Assembly (NCBI GenBank): GCA_041653595.1
Contig: JBAZFB010000006.1
Span: forward strand, 28,575-92,574
Direction: 5' to 3'
Length of the DNA stretch: 64,000 bases
Origin: Candidatus Omnitrophota bacterium
GTDB lineage: Bacteria; Omnitrophota; Gorgyraeia; Pluralincolimonadales; Pluralincolimonadaceae
The notes below the pieces were generated by a model that did not search any database, had not been told where the DNA came from, and saw only the letters and a program-made list of their open reading frames with translations. A program made the translations under genes and the position numbers. Positions 8,734-16,204 of the stretch are shown here, piece after piece; position 1 is the first letter of the stretch, and every line of letters starts with the position of its first letter.

Positions 8734-9857
8734 TAAAATTCAGCGGCCAGCCCGAGAGTGACACGATTTTTCAAATATCCGCCGAGCGGGACGGACGATG
8801 TCTCATGTGTGTATGAATAATCGGCGGTTGCCTTCCAATGGTCGTTGATGTCATAAGTCAATCCTGCGCTGGACCCGATGAGATGCGTCACGCTTGACGC
8901 CCCGATATATTCGCCGCGGCCGTAAAAAGCCGAAAGCGTCCCGCGCAATTTCTGGAAAATTTCGTGCGAGAGCGCGCCCGAAACCCGCCACTGATCGAAA
9001 AGGTCCTGCGAGTACGAAACCGTATCAAACCGTTTGCTGAAATAGAGCGACGCGCGTGTGCGCTCGCTGAAGTCGTCGGAAAGCGAGACTTGCACCATCG
9101 GCTTCGTATATCTCCTGCCGCTGAAAGAATTAATGAAATCCACTCCGCCCACACCGTCGAAATACAACTGTTTCGTGATGTATTTGCGCAGGCCGCCGCT
9201 CAGCGTATTGACCCTGGTGTTCGCACCCGGGCTGAAGTCACGGGCAGTAAAATCATACGCCCCGATGAAAGTCAGGTCCGAGCCGACGATATATGCGCCT
9301 TCGACTCCGGCCGTATTTAAATATGATTTCGGGATGTCGGTGCGCGAATATGTGTTGTATTCGTTCGAATACCGCAATGAAGCGCCGAAATGCTCCGAAA
9401 TATCGCGCGCATAGCCGAGGTTCACGCGGTTCCTCGTCGAACTGTATCGCCCGCCCGTCCTCCCGAACACATCCTCGAAACTGCGCGGCTCTTCCGTGCG
9501 CGAAAACGAGTCGGAAACGCTTATCCTGTCGAACTTCGACAGCTCGGAGTTGACAGACGCGGTAAAATCGCCGCCGTTGTTGTTGAAACCGTGCTTGTTG
9601 GCGTAAAATTCGTGGTAATAGCGGCCGCTCGCCGTGAAAACCGTGGTCTTGTTGTCGTAAGAGGCGCTGAGGCCGACCCACGGCCTGGTGATATAATCTT
9701 TGATCTTGCCGACCTTTACGTAGGTGACATTATCATCGTAGGTTTCGGAGACTCCACCCCTTAACATAACGTCAATATTACTAAGGCGGTATGCCCACGC
9801 ATTGCCCGAAATCAGGCAAATAACCATCATCACTGCGAAAACGGCACTCTTTTTCAT
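8733..9857 (-). CDS. Outer-membrane beta-barrel protein of the polysaccharide locus
   Basis: 374 residues with a signal peptide (MKKSAVFAVMMVICLISGNA, then WAYRLS). The mature part alternates polar and aromatic residues throughout, as in transmembrane beta strands, and ends in VTLGLAAEF with a terminal phenylalanine typical of a Bam recognition signal. It resembles putative beta-barrel porin 2 (BBP2-like) proteins found in exopolysaccharide loci. Because the Wza-like protein here is short, this barrel may provide the outer-membrane exit pore; that is inference. It is the first gene of the run, behind a candidate promoter at 9898-9926, and its stop shares one base with the next start. Confidence 0.75.
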   Translation of the reverse strand: MKKSAVFAVMMVICLISGNAWAYRLSNIDVMLRGGVSETYDDNVTYVKVGKIKDYITRPWVGLSASYDNKTTVFTASGRYYHEFYANKHGFNNNGGDFTASVNSELSKFDRISVSDSFSRTEEPRSFEDVFGRTGGRYSSTRNRVNLGYARDISEHFGASLRYSNEYNTYSRTDIPKSYLNTAGVEGAYIVGSDLTFIGAYDFTARDFSPGANTRVNTLSGGLRKYITKQLYFDGVGGVDFINSFSGRRYTKPMVQVSLSDDFSERTRASLYFSKRFDTVSYSQDLFDQWRVSGALSHEIFQKLRGTLSAFYGRGEYIGASSVTHLIGSSAGLTYDINDHWKATADYSYTHETSSVPLGGYLKNRVTLGLAAEF

Positions 9858-9897
9858 AGGTAGTTTATAAATTATCTATAAAGGCAAGCAAGGAAAT

Positions 9898-9926
9898 AGT
9901 TTACACTAGCGGCGGGGGTTAGTCAA
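9898..9926 (-). promoter_or_regulatory. Candidate sigma-70 promoter for the exopolysaccharide operon
   Basis: Read on the minus strand: -35 TTGACT (9921-9926), 17-nt spacer, -10 TAAACT (9898-9903). Transcription would start near 9891, about 34 nt before the barrel-protein ATG at 9857. The -35 lies inside the end of the MFS gene. No good Shine-Dalgarno is seen before this ATG. Confidence 0.55.
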
Positions 9927-11108
9927 GCGGTAAAAAACGAACGTGGCGAAGAGGCAGAGCGCGCCGCCGAGCATCAGGGCGTCCGGAGCGCCCATTTTAC
10001 TGGCGAGGGCGCCGGCAAGCAGGCTTCCGATGGGCGCCATGCCCATAAAAGCCATGGTGTAGAAGCTCATTACGCGGCCGCGCTTGTCATCGTCTACGAT
10101 GGTCTGGATGATAGTGTTGCTTGAGGCGGTCGTCGCGAGGAATCCGAAGCCGGTCACGACAAGCAAAATTATCGAAACCCATAAAACGCGCGAGAGAGCG
10201 AATAAGATCACGCCGCCCGCGAATATCGCGGCGGCAATAGGTATTCCCCTTTCAAGGGTCGGCGGTGTTTTGCGCGACGCGAGATAAAGTGTCGCGATGA
10301 GCGCCCCGACGCCGATGGCGGCCATCAGCACGCCGAGCGTAAGCGGCCCGCCGCGGTGGATATCCGCGGCGAAAACCGGCATCAGCACGACATACGACAT
10401 GCCGAGCATGCTGATCACGCTTAACAGGAATAATATCATCCTGATAGGCCTCGAGCCGAACGCGTAAATCACGCCCTCTTTGATCTCATCCAGGACGCGC
10501 GTCTCCTTCCCCTTCTCTTCCTTCGGCGTCAATCTCATCATCAAAAGGCTCGCGATGACGGCAAGGAAAGTTATCGCGTTGATAAGGAAACATACCCCTT
10601 CCCCGACCAGCGCGACGAGGATCCCCGCGACCGTCGGCCCGATGAGCCGTGCCCCATTAAATATGGCAGAGTTAAGGGCAATGGCGTTGCCGAGCATATC
10701 TTTCCGCTCGACCATGTCTATTAAAAATGACTGGCGCGTCGGGATATCGACCGCGTTGATGCAGCCGAGGAACAGGCCTAAAACGATTATCTGCCAGACC
10801 TGGATATGTCCTGCAAGCGTAAGCGCCGCGAGGATAAGCGCCTGTATCATCGCCAGTACCTGGGTCACGATAACTATCCGGTGGCGGTTATACCTGTCGG
10901 CGAAAACGCCGGCGAACGGGCTTAAAATAAATGTGGGGATCTGCGAGGAGAAAGCGACGATACCGAGGAGCAATGCCGAGCCGGTCATCCGGTAAACGAG
11001 CCAGCTCATCGCTATCGACTGCATCCATGTGCCGATGAGTGAGACGCTCTGCCCGATGAAAAAGAGGCGGAAGTTCCTGTATCTCAGCGAGCGGAATATA
11101 CTATTCAT
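9906..11108 (-). CDS. MFS efflux transporter (MFS_3/EntS-like)
   Basis: 400 residues with about 12 membrane spans. Motif-A-like sequence appears as GVFADRYNRHRIVI after the second span (about residue 66). The N-terminus (FRSLRYRNFRLFFIGQSVS, then LIG) is typical of MFS_3-type drug and enterobactin exporters. The gene follows macB with an 8-bp overlap and ends the efflux operon, so the cell couples an inner-membrane proton-driven pump with a MacAB-TolC tripartite system. Substrate is unknown. Its 3' end overlaps the promoter of the next operon. Confidence 0.85.
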   Translation of the reverse strand: MNSIFRSLRYRNFRLFFIGQSVSLIGTWMQSIAMSWLVYRMTGSALLLGIVAFSSQIPTFILSPFAGVFADRYNRHRIVIVTQVLAMIQALILAALTLAGHIQVWQIIVLGLFLGCINAVDIPTRQSFLIDMVERKDMLGNAIALNSAIFNGARLIGPTVAGILVALVGEGVCFLINAITFLAVIASLLMMRLTPKEEKGKETRVLDEIKEGVIYAFGSRPIRMILFLLSVISMLGMSYVVLMPVFAADIHRGGPLTLGVLMAAIGVGALIATLYLASRKTPPTLERGIPIAAAIFAGGVILFALSRVLWVSIILLVVTGFGFLATTASSNTIIQTIVDDDKRGRVMSFYTMAFMGMAPIGSLLAGALASKMGAPDALMLGGALCLFATFVFYRLTNPRR

Positions 11109-13068
11109 ACCTTAAAGCTTCGATGGGATTCAGTTGGGCGGCCTGGTGCGCGGGCCAGCTGCCGAAGACAATGCCTACGAGCAAAGAGAAACCCGTCGCC
11201 AAAATTATCGAGAACGCGGAAAGTTTCACCGCCCACCCGGCTATCATCGCTATCAAACTCGATATGCCCGCGCCGAGCGCGATGCCGCAGACGCCGCCGA
11301 TAAACGATATCAGCGCGGCTTCGATCAAAAACTGGATCATGATGTCCGTATTGCGCGCGCCTATCGCTTTGCGCAGCCCTATCTCGCGCGTGCGCTCTGT
11401 CACCGATACGAGCATGATATTCATGATGCCGATGCCGCCGACGAGCAAAGATATCGCCGCGATCGAGCCCAATAATAACGCCATAGTCCTGGTCGTCGTC
11501 TCGAGCATCTGTTTGATCTCAGCCATGTTCCTTATCTGGAATGTGTCCTCGTTATCCTTGCTGAGGCGGTGCTGTTTTATGATTAGTTTGGTTATCGCGT
11601 CCTGCGTCTCCTCTATCAGGTCCGGCGATTTTACCTCGACAAATATCGCGTCGATATAATCCTTGCCGAAGACGCGGTACATCGCGGTCGTGACCGGGAT
11701 GATCACGATGTCGTCCTGGTCGTGCCAGCCGCTGGCCCCTTTCGTCGGGAGGACGCCTACCACCTTGAAATTTATGAGGTTTATTTTTATCGTCTTTCCG
11801 ACGGGATTCGAGTCGCCGAAAAGTTCGCGCGCGACCGTAAAGCCGATCACCGCGACTTTATCGCGCAATTTCACTTCCTCTTCGGTGAAGAACCTGCCGA
11901 CGACCGGGACCGAGTTTCGCACCTCGGCGTAACCCGGGCCGTCGCCTTCTACCGTCGTGCTCCAGTTCTTGTTCCCGTAGACGATCTGGCCCCTGCCCTG
12001 GACGTTAGCATATATCCGGCTTATCTCCTCGCTCATTTTTGATATCGCGGCCACGTCCTGGAAAGTAAACCTGGTTACCGTGCCTGTGCCCATCGCCACG
12101 CCGTGGACCTTCGCCGAGCCGGGCATGACCACCAGGAGGTTCGAGCCCAGCGACGACAATTGTTTGGATATCGTCTCCTGCGCCCCCTGGCCCAGCGCGA
12201 GCATCGCGATCACCGCCGCGACGCCTATCAGTATGCCGAGCACCGACAAAAATGTGCGCATCTTGTGCGACCACATCGCGCTGGCCGCCTGGCGGATGTA
12301 ATCGATGAACTCGGCCTGGCGCGAGAATTTCTGCTCTTTAGAGAACGCCTCCCTTATTTTTTCCGCCTCCGGTGAGGGCGCGCATTTATCCTTATTTTCG
12401 CAATTGGGCTCGTCCGAGATTATCTCGCCGTCCCGCATTTTTATTATGCGCTTCGCGTGGACCGCGATCTCATTCTCGTGCGTTACGATGATGAGCGTCT
12501 TGCCTTTTTCATTTAATTGCTTCAATACCGCGAGGATCTCTTCCTTGCTTTTTGAGTCGAGGTTGCCGGTCGGCTCGTCGGCCAAAATTATCAGCGGGTC
12601 ATTTACCAGCGAACGGGCTATCGCGACTCGCTGCTGCTGGCCGCCCGAGAGTTCGTTCGGCTCATGCGTCATACGGTCGCCGAGGCCGACTTCCTGCATC
12701 CTCTTGCGCGCGAGTTCTTTCAGGTGGCGCTTGCCCGCGTAAATAAGCGGCAGTTCGGCGTTCTCGAGCGCGGTCATCCTCGGCAAAAGGAAAAACTGCT
12801 GGAATACAAAACCTACAAGCCGGTTTCGCGTAGCGGCGAGTTCATCGTCGGAGAGTTTCGTGACGTCTTTGCCGTCGAGTAGATATGAGCCGGAATCCGG
12901 CCTGTCCAAAAGGCCCAACAGGTGCATCAGCGTAGACTTGCCCGAGCCCGACGCGCCCATGATGGCGACAAATTCTCCCGCCTCTATCTTCAGGGATACA
13001 TTATTGAGCGCGTGCACCTCGGCCGCGCCCATGGAATACGACTTTTTTAAATTTTTTATTTCTATCAT
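11101..13068 (-). CDS. macB: MacB-like ABC transporter, fused ATPase and permease
   Basis: 655 residues, the usual MacB length. The N-terminal ATPase has Walker A GASGSGKST (about 39-47), signature LSGGQQQRVAIARS and Walker B IILADEPTGNLDS. A linker with several charged residues and cysteines follows, then a first membrane span (about residue 275), a MacB periplasmic core domain, and three C-terminal FtsX-type spans ending LNPIEALRYE. MacB drives export of peptides, lipoproteins or drugs from the periplasm through MacA and TolC. It shares four bases (ATGA) with the upstream macA. The cysteine pair in the linker (NCENKDKC) is unusual but of unknown meaning. Confidence 0.93.
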   Translation of the reverse strand: MIEIKNLKKSYSMGAAEVHALNNVSLKIEAGEFVAIMGASGSGKSTLMHLLGLLDRPDSGSYLLDGKDVTKLSDDELAATRNRLVGFVFQQFFLLPRMTALENAELPLIYAGKRHLKELARKRMQEVGLGDRMTHEPNELSGGQQQRVAIARSLVNDPLIILADEPTGNLDSKSKEEILAVLKQLNEKGKTLIIVTHENEIAVHAKRIIKMRDGEIISDEPNCENKDKCAPSPEAEKIREAFSKEQKFSRQAEFIDYIRQAASAMWSHKMRTFLSVLGILIGVAAVIAMLALGQGAQETISKQLSSLGSNLLVVMPGSAKVHGVAMGTGTVTRFTFQDVAAISKMSEEISRIYANVQGRGQIVYGNKNWSTTVEGDGPGYAEVRNSVPVVGRFFTEEEVKLRDKVAVIGFTVARELFGDSNPVGKTIKINLINFKVVGVLPTKGASGWHDQDDIVIIPVTTAMYRVFGKDYIDAIFVEVKSPDLIEETQDAITKLIIKQHRLSKDNEDTFQIRNMAEIKQMLETTTRTMALLLGSIAAISLLVGGIGIMNIMLVSVTERTREIGLRKAIGARNTDIMIQFLIEAALISFIGGVCGIALGAGISSLIAMIAGWAVKLSAFSIILATGFSLLVGIVFGSWPAHQAAQLNPIEALRYE

Positions 13069-14042
13069 TTTTTGTTGGAACTCTTGCTCCTTGACGGCAT
13101 GAACGGGTTTGTCGCGGTGTCGGCGGTGGGAAGCGCGTATTTCTGCGCCTTAACGACTATCTTCTCGGCCGCGGTGATACCCGATAATATCTCGGTGTTG
13201 AGGTCGTCGGAGATCCCGGTCGTGACGGCCTGCCTTACCGGCTCCTTCTCCGGGCCCCGGCTCAACAGGACATAACTTCCCTCTTTATCCTTATGCACCG
13301 CCTCGTTCGGCAGGAGCAGGGCGTCTTCTTTCTTCTGTTCCAGGAAATCTATGTTCGCGTTCATTCCCGAACGGAAGAAGGCAGGGACGCTCTCCGGGAC
13401 CAGGTCGACATTATATATCGTGACATTATTTACCGTCTGGGACTCGTAATATATATGCCCCACCGTAGTATTGACTTTCGATTCGGGGAACGCGTCTAGG
13501 CTCACGGTCGCGGGCTGGCCGAGCTTTATCTTGCCGATATCGGTCTCGTCGACCTGCGCCCTGACTATCAGGCGGTCCGACAGGACCAGCACGGCGTCGG
13601 CGGTTGTCAGTGTCTGCCCCGGCTGGACCGTCGCGACGATGATCTCGCCGTCGATAGGCGCCAATAACGGTATGGCTTTATAAGCGTCTTCCCAATATTT
13701 CAGTTCGGCTTCCCCCTTGCCTCTCGCCGCGTCCAATACCGCCGCCCTCTCGGTCGAGCTCATCCACGCCAGCGTCTGGCCGGTTTTTACCATATCGCCT
13801 TCGCGCACCAATATCTTCTCGACGCGGACGGCCACCGGCGGCTTAAGCCCAAGGCGGTTCTGCGGGAGGACCGTGCCTGTGGTCGATATAAAACTCTGGA
13901 TCGGGCCTATTGCGGCCGTTATCTCGCTGGTCGTCTCCTTGACCGCTGAGCCGCCCTTCGACTTCATAAAGAAGAACGCCGCGATACCGATAACGATAAT
14001 TATGACGAGGAACACCTTCCATTTTTTATTCGATGCTTTCAA
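13065..14042 (-). CDS. macA: MacA-like periplasmic adaptor (HlyD/RND family)
   Basis: 325 residues. An N-terminal span at about residues 8-26 acts as signal anchor. The barrel-sandwich hybrid begins at FISTTGTVLPQNRLGLKPPV and is completed by LAPIDGEIIVATVQPGQTL, the lipoyl-like halves. A short helical hairpin lies between them, and a beta-barrel domain (VRAQVDETDIGKIKLGQPA) follows. MacA links MacB to TolC across the periplasm. The hairpin is shorter than in typical MacA, suggesting adaptation to this TolC partner. The start overlaps the end of the tolC-like gene by 17 bp. The C-terminus is lysine- and serine-rich. Confidence 0.9.
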   Translation of the reverse strand: MKASNKKWKVFLVIIIVIGIAAFFFMKSKGGSAVKETTSEITAAIGPIQSFISTTGTVLPQNRLGLKPPVAVRVEKILVREGDMVKTGQTLAWMSSTERAAVLDAARGKGEAELKYWEDAYKAIPLLAPIDGEIIVATVQPGQTLTTADAVLVLSDRLIVRAQVDETDIGKIKLGQPATVSLDAFPESKVNTTVGHIYYESQTVNNVTIYNVDLVPESVPAFFRSGMNANIDFLEQKKEDALLLPNEAVHKDKEGSYVLLSRGPEKEPVRQAVTTGISDDLNTEILSGITAAEKIVVKAQKYALPTADTATNPFMPSRSKSSNKK

Positions 14043-15354
14043 GAGTTTCTCCTTTCGCCTGTATCCAGTTGGCTTCGGTTGTCAGGGCCTGGGCCTGGGC
14101 GTTTAGATATGATTGCTTCGCCGCAACAAGATTATTCTCGATTATTATCCAGTCGTTGAACGACACAAATCCTATGGAATATTGCGCCTCGGTTATCTTG
14201 GCGCGCTCTTCGCTCGCGGTTAAAAATTGGTCTTGGACCTCGACATTTTCCAGGGCGTTCTGCAGGCTCGTCCACGCGTCGGTGAGGGTCTGTATTATAC
14301 CGTCCCTGGAGTTCCTTTCATCCGCTTCCGCTTTTGCCAGCAGGGCGTTCGCCTTTGAGACATCCGCTATGCGCAAGCCGCCCTCGAATATGGGTAATGA
14401 TACCGAGGCGCCTATCGACCACTGGTTGCCTTTGGGCGGCCACTGCGAATCATTTTTATTGGCGCTGCCCTGCGCGGTTATCGTCGGGAAAAATTCGCCT
14501 TTGGCCGTTTTCACGTTATAAGCCGCGGCGTTCTTCTGCGCTATAAGCTGCTGGAGCGAGGGGTGGTTCACGGAGAGCGCGATGAAATCCGGTTTCTCGC
14601 GCGCGGGATCCTTAACGATAAAATCGCCTTTCGCTTCCACAGGCACAAGCTGCAGGAGGCCCATCTCTTTTGTCAACTGGCGCCGCGCGAGGTCGATATT
14701 CCTTTTCGCCACGGAGATGTCATACCGGGCCTGCCTGACGTTCGCCCCCTCGGTAAGGAGAGAACCTTTATTTTCCCTGCCGCTCTCATAGCGCAGGGTA
14801 ACCAGCTCATAATTCTGCCGGCGGCGCTCGTAGATCTGCTGGCTTATCTTTACCGATTCCTGAGCCTTGAGCAGGTTGACAAAAGCCGCCCTGAGGCGCT
14901 GCCTGACCTGCGAGGACGTAAAATTATAGCTCTGCTGGGCGGCTTTGATATTTTCCCCGGCCGCGTTTACCTTATTTATCGTCTGGAAACCGTCAAAGAG
15001 CAGCTGGTTGCCGGTGACGCCGTAATTATAATTATTTACCGCGCCGGTTGAGCCGCCTGATGTGCCGCCTGATGAGCCCGGTGAGGTGCCGCCTGAGCTT
15101 TTCGACCTGGTGGCGTTAAGGTCCGTGCTTATCTGCGGGAAGAGGCCGCTCGCGGATATCGTCTTGTCGGCCTTGGAACTCTTTATGGACTGCTGGGCCG
15201 AGACAAGGCCGGGATTATTCTTCGCGGATTCCTTGACGCAATCGTCCCACGTCATGGGAGTTACGGAGTCAGGCACCGCCGTTTCTTCCGCCGGAGCCGG
15301 TGCGCTCAGCAGCAGGATAGAACAAAAAGCATATATGAAAATATTCTTGTTCAC
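14026..15354 (-). CDS. TolC-family outer-membrane efflux protein
   Basis: 442 residues with signal peptide MNKNIFIYAFCSILLLSAPA. The mature protein has the two-fold TolC repeat: long alpha-helical stretches around SAQQSIKSSKADKTISASGLF and KANALLAKAEADERNSRDG. Each is followed by membrane beta-strand segments such as SIGASVSLPIFEGGLR. A serine/glycine-rich stretch (about residues 88-105) may be an extracellular loop. It forms the outer-membrane exit duct for MacAB and perhaps for the MFS pump product. It lies 4 bp downstream of the AbrB-like regulator gene, in the same operon. Confidence 0.9.
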   Translation of the reverse strand: MNKNIFIYAFCSILLLSAPAPAEETAVPDSVTPMTWDDCVKESAKNNPGLVSAQQSIKSSKADKTISASGLFPQISTDLNATRSKSSGGTSPGSSGGTSGGSTGAVNNYNYGVTGNQLLFDGFQTINKVNAAGENIKAAQQSYNFTSSQVRQRLRAAFVNLLKAQESVKISQQIYERRRQNYELVTLRYESGRENKGSLLTEGANVRQARYDISVAKRNIDLARRQLTKEMGLLQLVPVEAKGDFIVKDPAREKPDFIALSVNHPSLQQLIAQKNAAAYNVKTAKGEFFPTITAQGSANKNDSQWPPKGNQWSIGASVSLPIFEGGLRIADVSKANALLAKAEADERNSRDGIIQTLTDAWTSLQNALENVEVQDQFLTASEERAKITEAQYSIGFVSFNDWIIIENNLVAAKQSYLNAQAQALTTEANWIQAKGETLESIE

Positions 15355-15358
15355 AGTG

Positions 15359-15598
15359 TCAGAATTTGCCCTTTAGTTTGGAAAGTACTTTTGTCGCCTC
15401 GTTAAGGAAACGGTTGAACTCTTCGGCCTGTATAAGCCCGATCATGCCGTCCGGCTTGGCGAAGACGACAAGCTTATCGCCGGACTTTATCTTGAACGTC
15501 TTCCTTATGTCCGCGGGAACCACCACTTGTCCCCTCTCACCTACAGTCACCACGCTGTGGAACCCGCCGCCCGGGCCGCCCTTGAATTCAGTTTTCAT
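15359..15598 (-). CDS. AbrB/MazE-type DNA-binding regulator of the efflux operon
   Basis: 79 residues. Residues about 15-50 form a SpoVT/AbrB swapped-hairpin domain (VVTVGERGQVVVPADIRKTF, then KIKSGDKLVVF), followed by a short helical tail. Such proteins bind DNA as dimers or serve as antitoxins. No toxin gene is adjacent, so a transcriptional regulator is more likely. It is the first gene of the tolC-macA-macB-MFS operon, with TolC 4 bp downstream and a good Shine-Dalgarno (GGAGG) upstream. The promoter has a perfect palindrome over the -10 and three direct half-site repeats, so autoregulation is likely but inferred. Confidence 0.85.
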   Translation of the reverse strand: MKTEFKGGPGGGFHSVVTVGERGQVVVPADIRKTFKIKSGDKLVVFAKPDGMIGLIQAEEFNRFLNEATKVLSKLKGKF

Positions 15599-15620
15599 CT
15601 TAACCTCCGTAATGTGTTAT

Positions 15621-15656
15621 TGTATGAATTGTATGATTTGTATGATATATCATACA
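15621..15656. promoter_or_regulatory. Operator array: TGTATGA repeats and an 18-bp perfect palindrome
   Basis: TGTATGA occurs at 15621, 15630 and 15639, exactly 9 bp apart, and its inverse TCATACA at 15650-15656. The last two form the perfect palindrome TGTATGATATATCATACA (15639-15656). The palindrome covers the -10 of the promoter for the AbrB-efflux operon. It is the obvious candidate site for the operon's own AbrB-like regulator. Confidence 0.75.
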
Positions 15657-15670
15657 TACGGAGATGTCAA
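15642..15670 (-). promoter_or_regulatory. Promoter of the AbrB-tolC-macAB-MFS operon
   Basis: Minus strand: consensus -35 TTGACA (15665-15670), 17-nt spacer, -10 TATCAT (15642-15647). The transcript would start near 15635, about 37 nt before the ATG at 15598. The -10 lies inside the 18-bp palindrome, so a bound dimer would block polymerase. Confidence 0.75.
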
Positions 15671-15733
15671 TATATTTATTTATGTTTATTACTATAGTTA
15701 GACGCGCCTCCACCCAAAAGGTTTACACGCAAA

Positions 15734-15760
15734 ACGCCCCGCTCCAAAAGAGCGGGGCGT
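15734..15760 (-). terminator. Intrinsic terminator of the Met/Cys-rich protein gene
   Basis: Perfect 11-bp GC-rich stem (arms 15734-15744 and 15750-15760) around a 5-nt loop, followed on the minus strand by TTTT. It lies 23 bp beyond the stop of the gene at 15783-16085 and insulates the efflux promoter. Confidence 0.85.
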
Positions 15761-15782
15761 CTGTAATTGAGGATATACTTAA

Positions 15783-16085
15783 TTATTTTCCGACTGGCAT
15801 CTTTCCGGGCATACCTTTTTCCATGCCCATGCCGCCCATTCCTTTACCCATCATCGGGCACATCCCCTGCATATCCCCCATCATCGGGCATTTGCCTGTC
15901 GCGATGGTATAAATGCCTTTCGCATATAACAGCACGGACACGACGATCAAGACAACGGCGACTACTTTGCCGAAGTTCTTCAAGCCCTTCTCTTTCGCTC
16001 TTTCGAGCGCGAACAATACAAAAAAACTTGCTGTAAGCAACGCGGATGCAGGGATCAGAACCAGCACACCCATCATTCTCATCAT
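15783..16085 (-). CDS. Small two-span membrane protein with Met/Cys-rich CPMMG tail
   Basis: 100 residues, not assigned to a family I recognise. Two hydrophobic segments lie at about residues 5-27 and 40-62, joined by a basic loop (RAKEKGLKNFGK). The C-terminal tail, residues 66-100, contains two CPMMG motifs (Cys66, Cys76) and 11 methionines plus many glycines. This looks like a soft-metal (for example copper) binding tail, but that is inference. A good Shine-Dalgarno (AGGAGG, 9 nt before the ATG) supports the first of the N-terminal methionines. The gene stands alone between a strong terminator and a promoter that belongs to the shared module described in the findings. Confidence 0.75.
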   Translation of the reverse strand: MMRMMGVLVLIPASALLTASFFVLFALERAKEKGLKNFGKVVAVVLIVVSVLLYAKGIYTIATGKCPMMGDMQGMCPMMGKGMGGMGMEKGMPGKMPVGK

Positions 16086-16114
16086 GGTACACGCCCTCCT
16101 ATTTTTCGTTTTCC

Positions 16115-16176
16115 ATTATGTCATACCCACAAATAATGTAAATTGGCGGATTCCGCTTTCTTTTGACCTTTTTCAC
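16115..16176 (-). promoter_or_regulatory. Promoter with conserved upstream block, copy 1 (Met/Cys-rich gene)
   Basis: Minus strand: -35 TTTACA (16137-16142), 16-nt spacer, -10 CATAAT (16115-16120), and an upstream conserved block to 16176 that includes AAAGCGGAAT. It matches the copy at 49407-49469 at about 33 of 38 positions from the -35 upward. Predicted transcript start is near 16108, giving a 23-nt leader with a strong Shine-Dalgarno. Confidence 0.7.
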
Positions 16177-16177
16177 C

Positions 16178-16197
16178 CCCTGCCAAAAACGGCAGGG
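16178..16197 (-). terminator. Weak hairpin after hcp
   Basis: CCCTGCC and GGCAGGG (7 bp) around a 6-nt loop, 8 bp beyond the hcp stop. No U-run follows on the minus strand, so termination strength is doubtful. Confidence 0.4.
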
Positions 16198-16204
16198 ACT
16201 GCGG

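Noticed and set aside
15621..15656. CRISPR-like or tandem-repeat array
   Set aside because: Repeats are 7 bp at 9-bp spacing with no spacers; they fit an operator.
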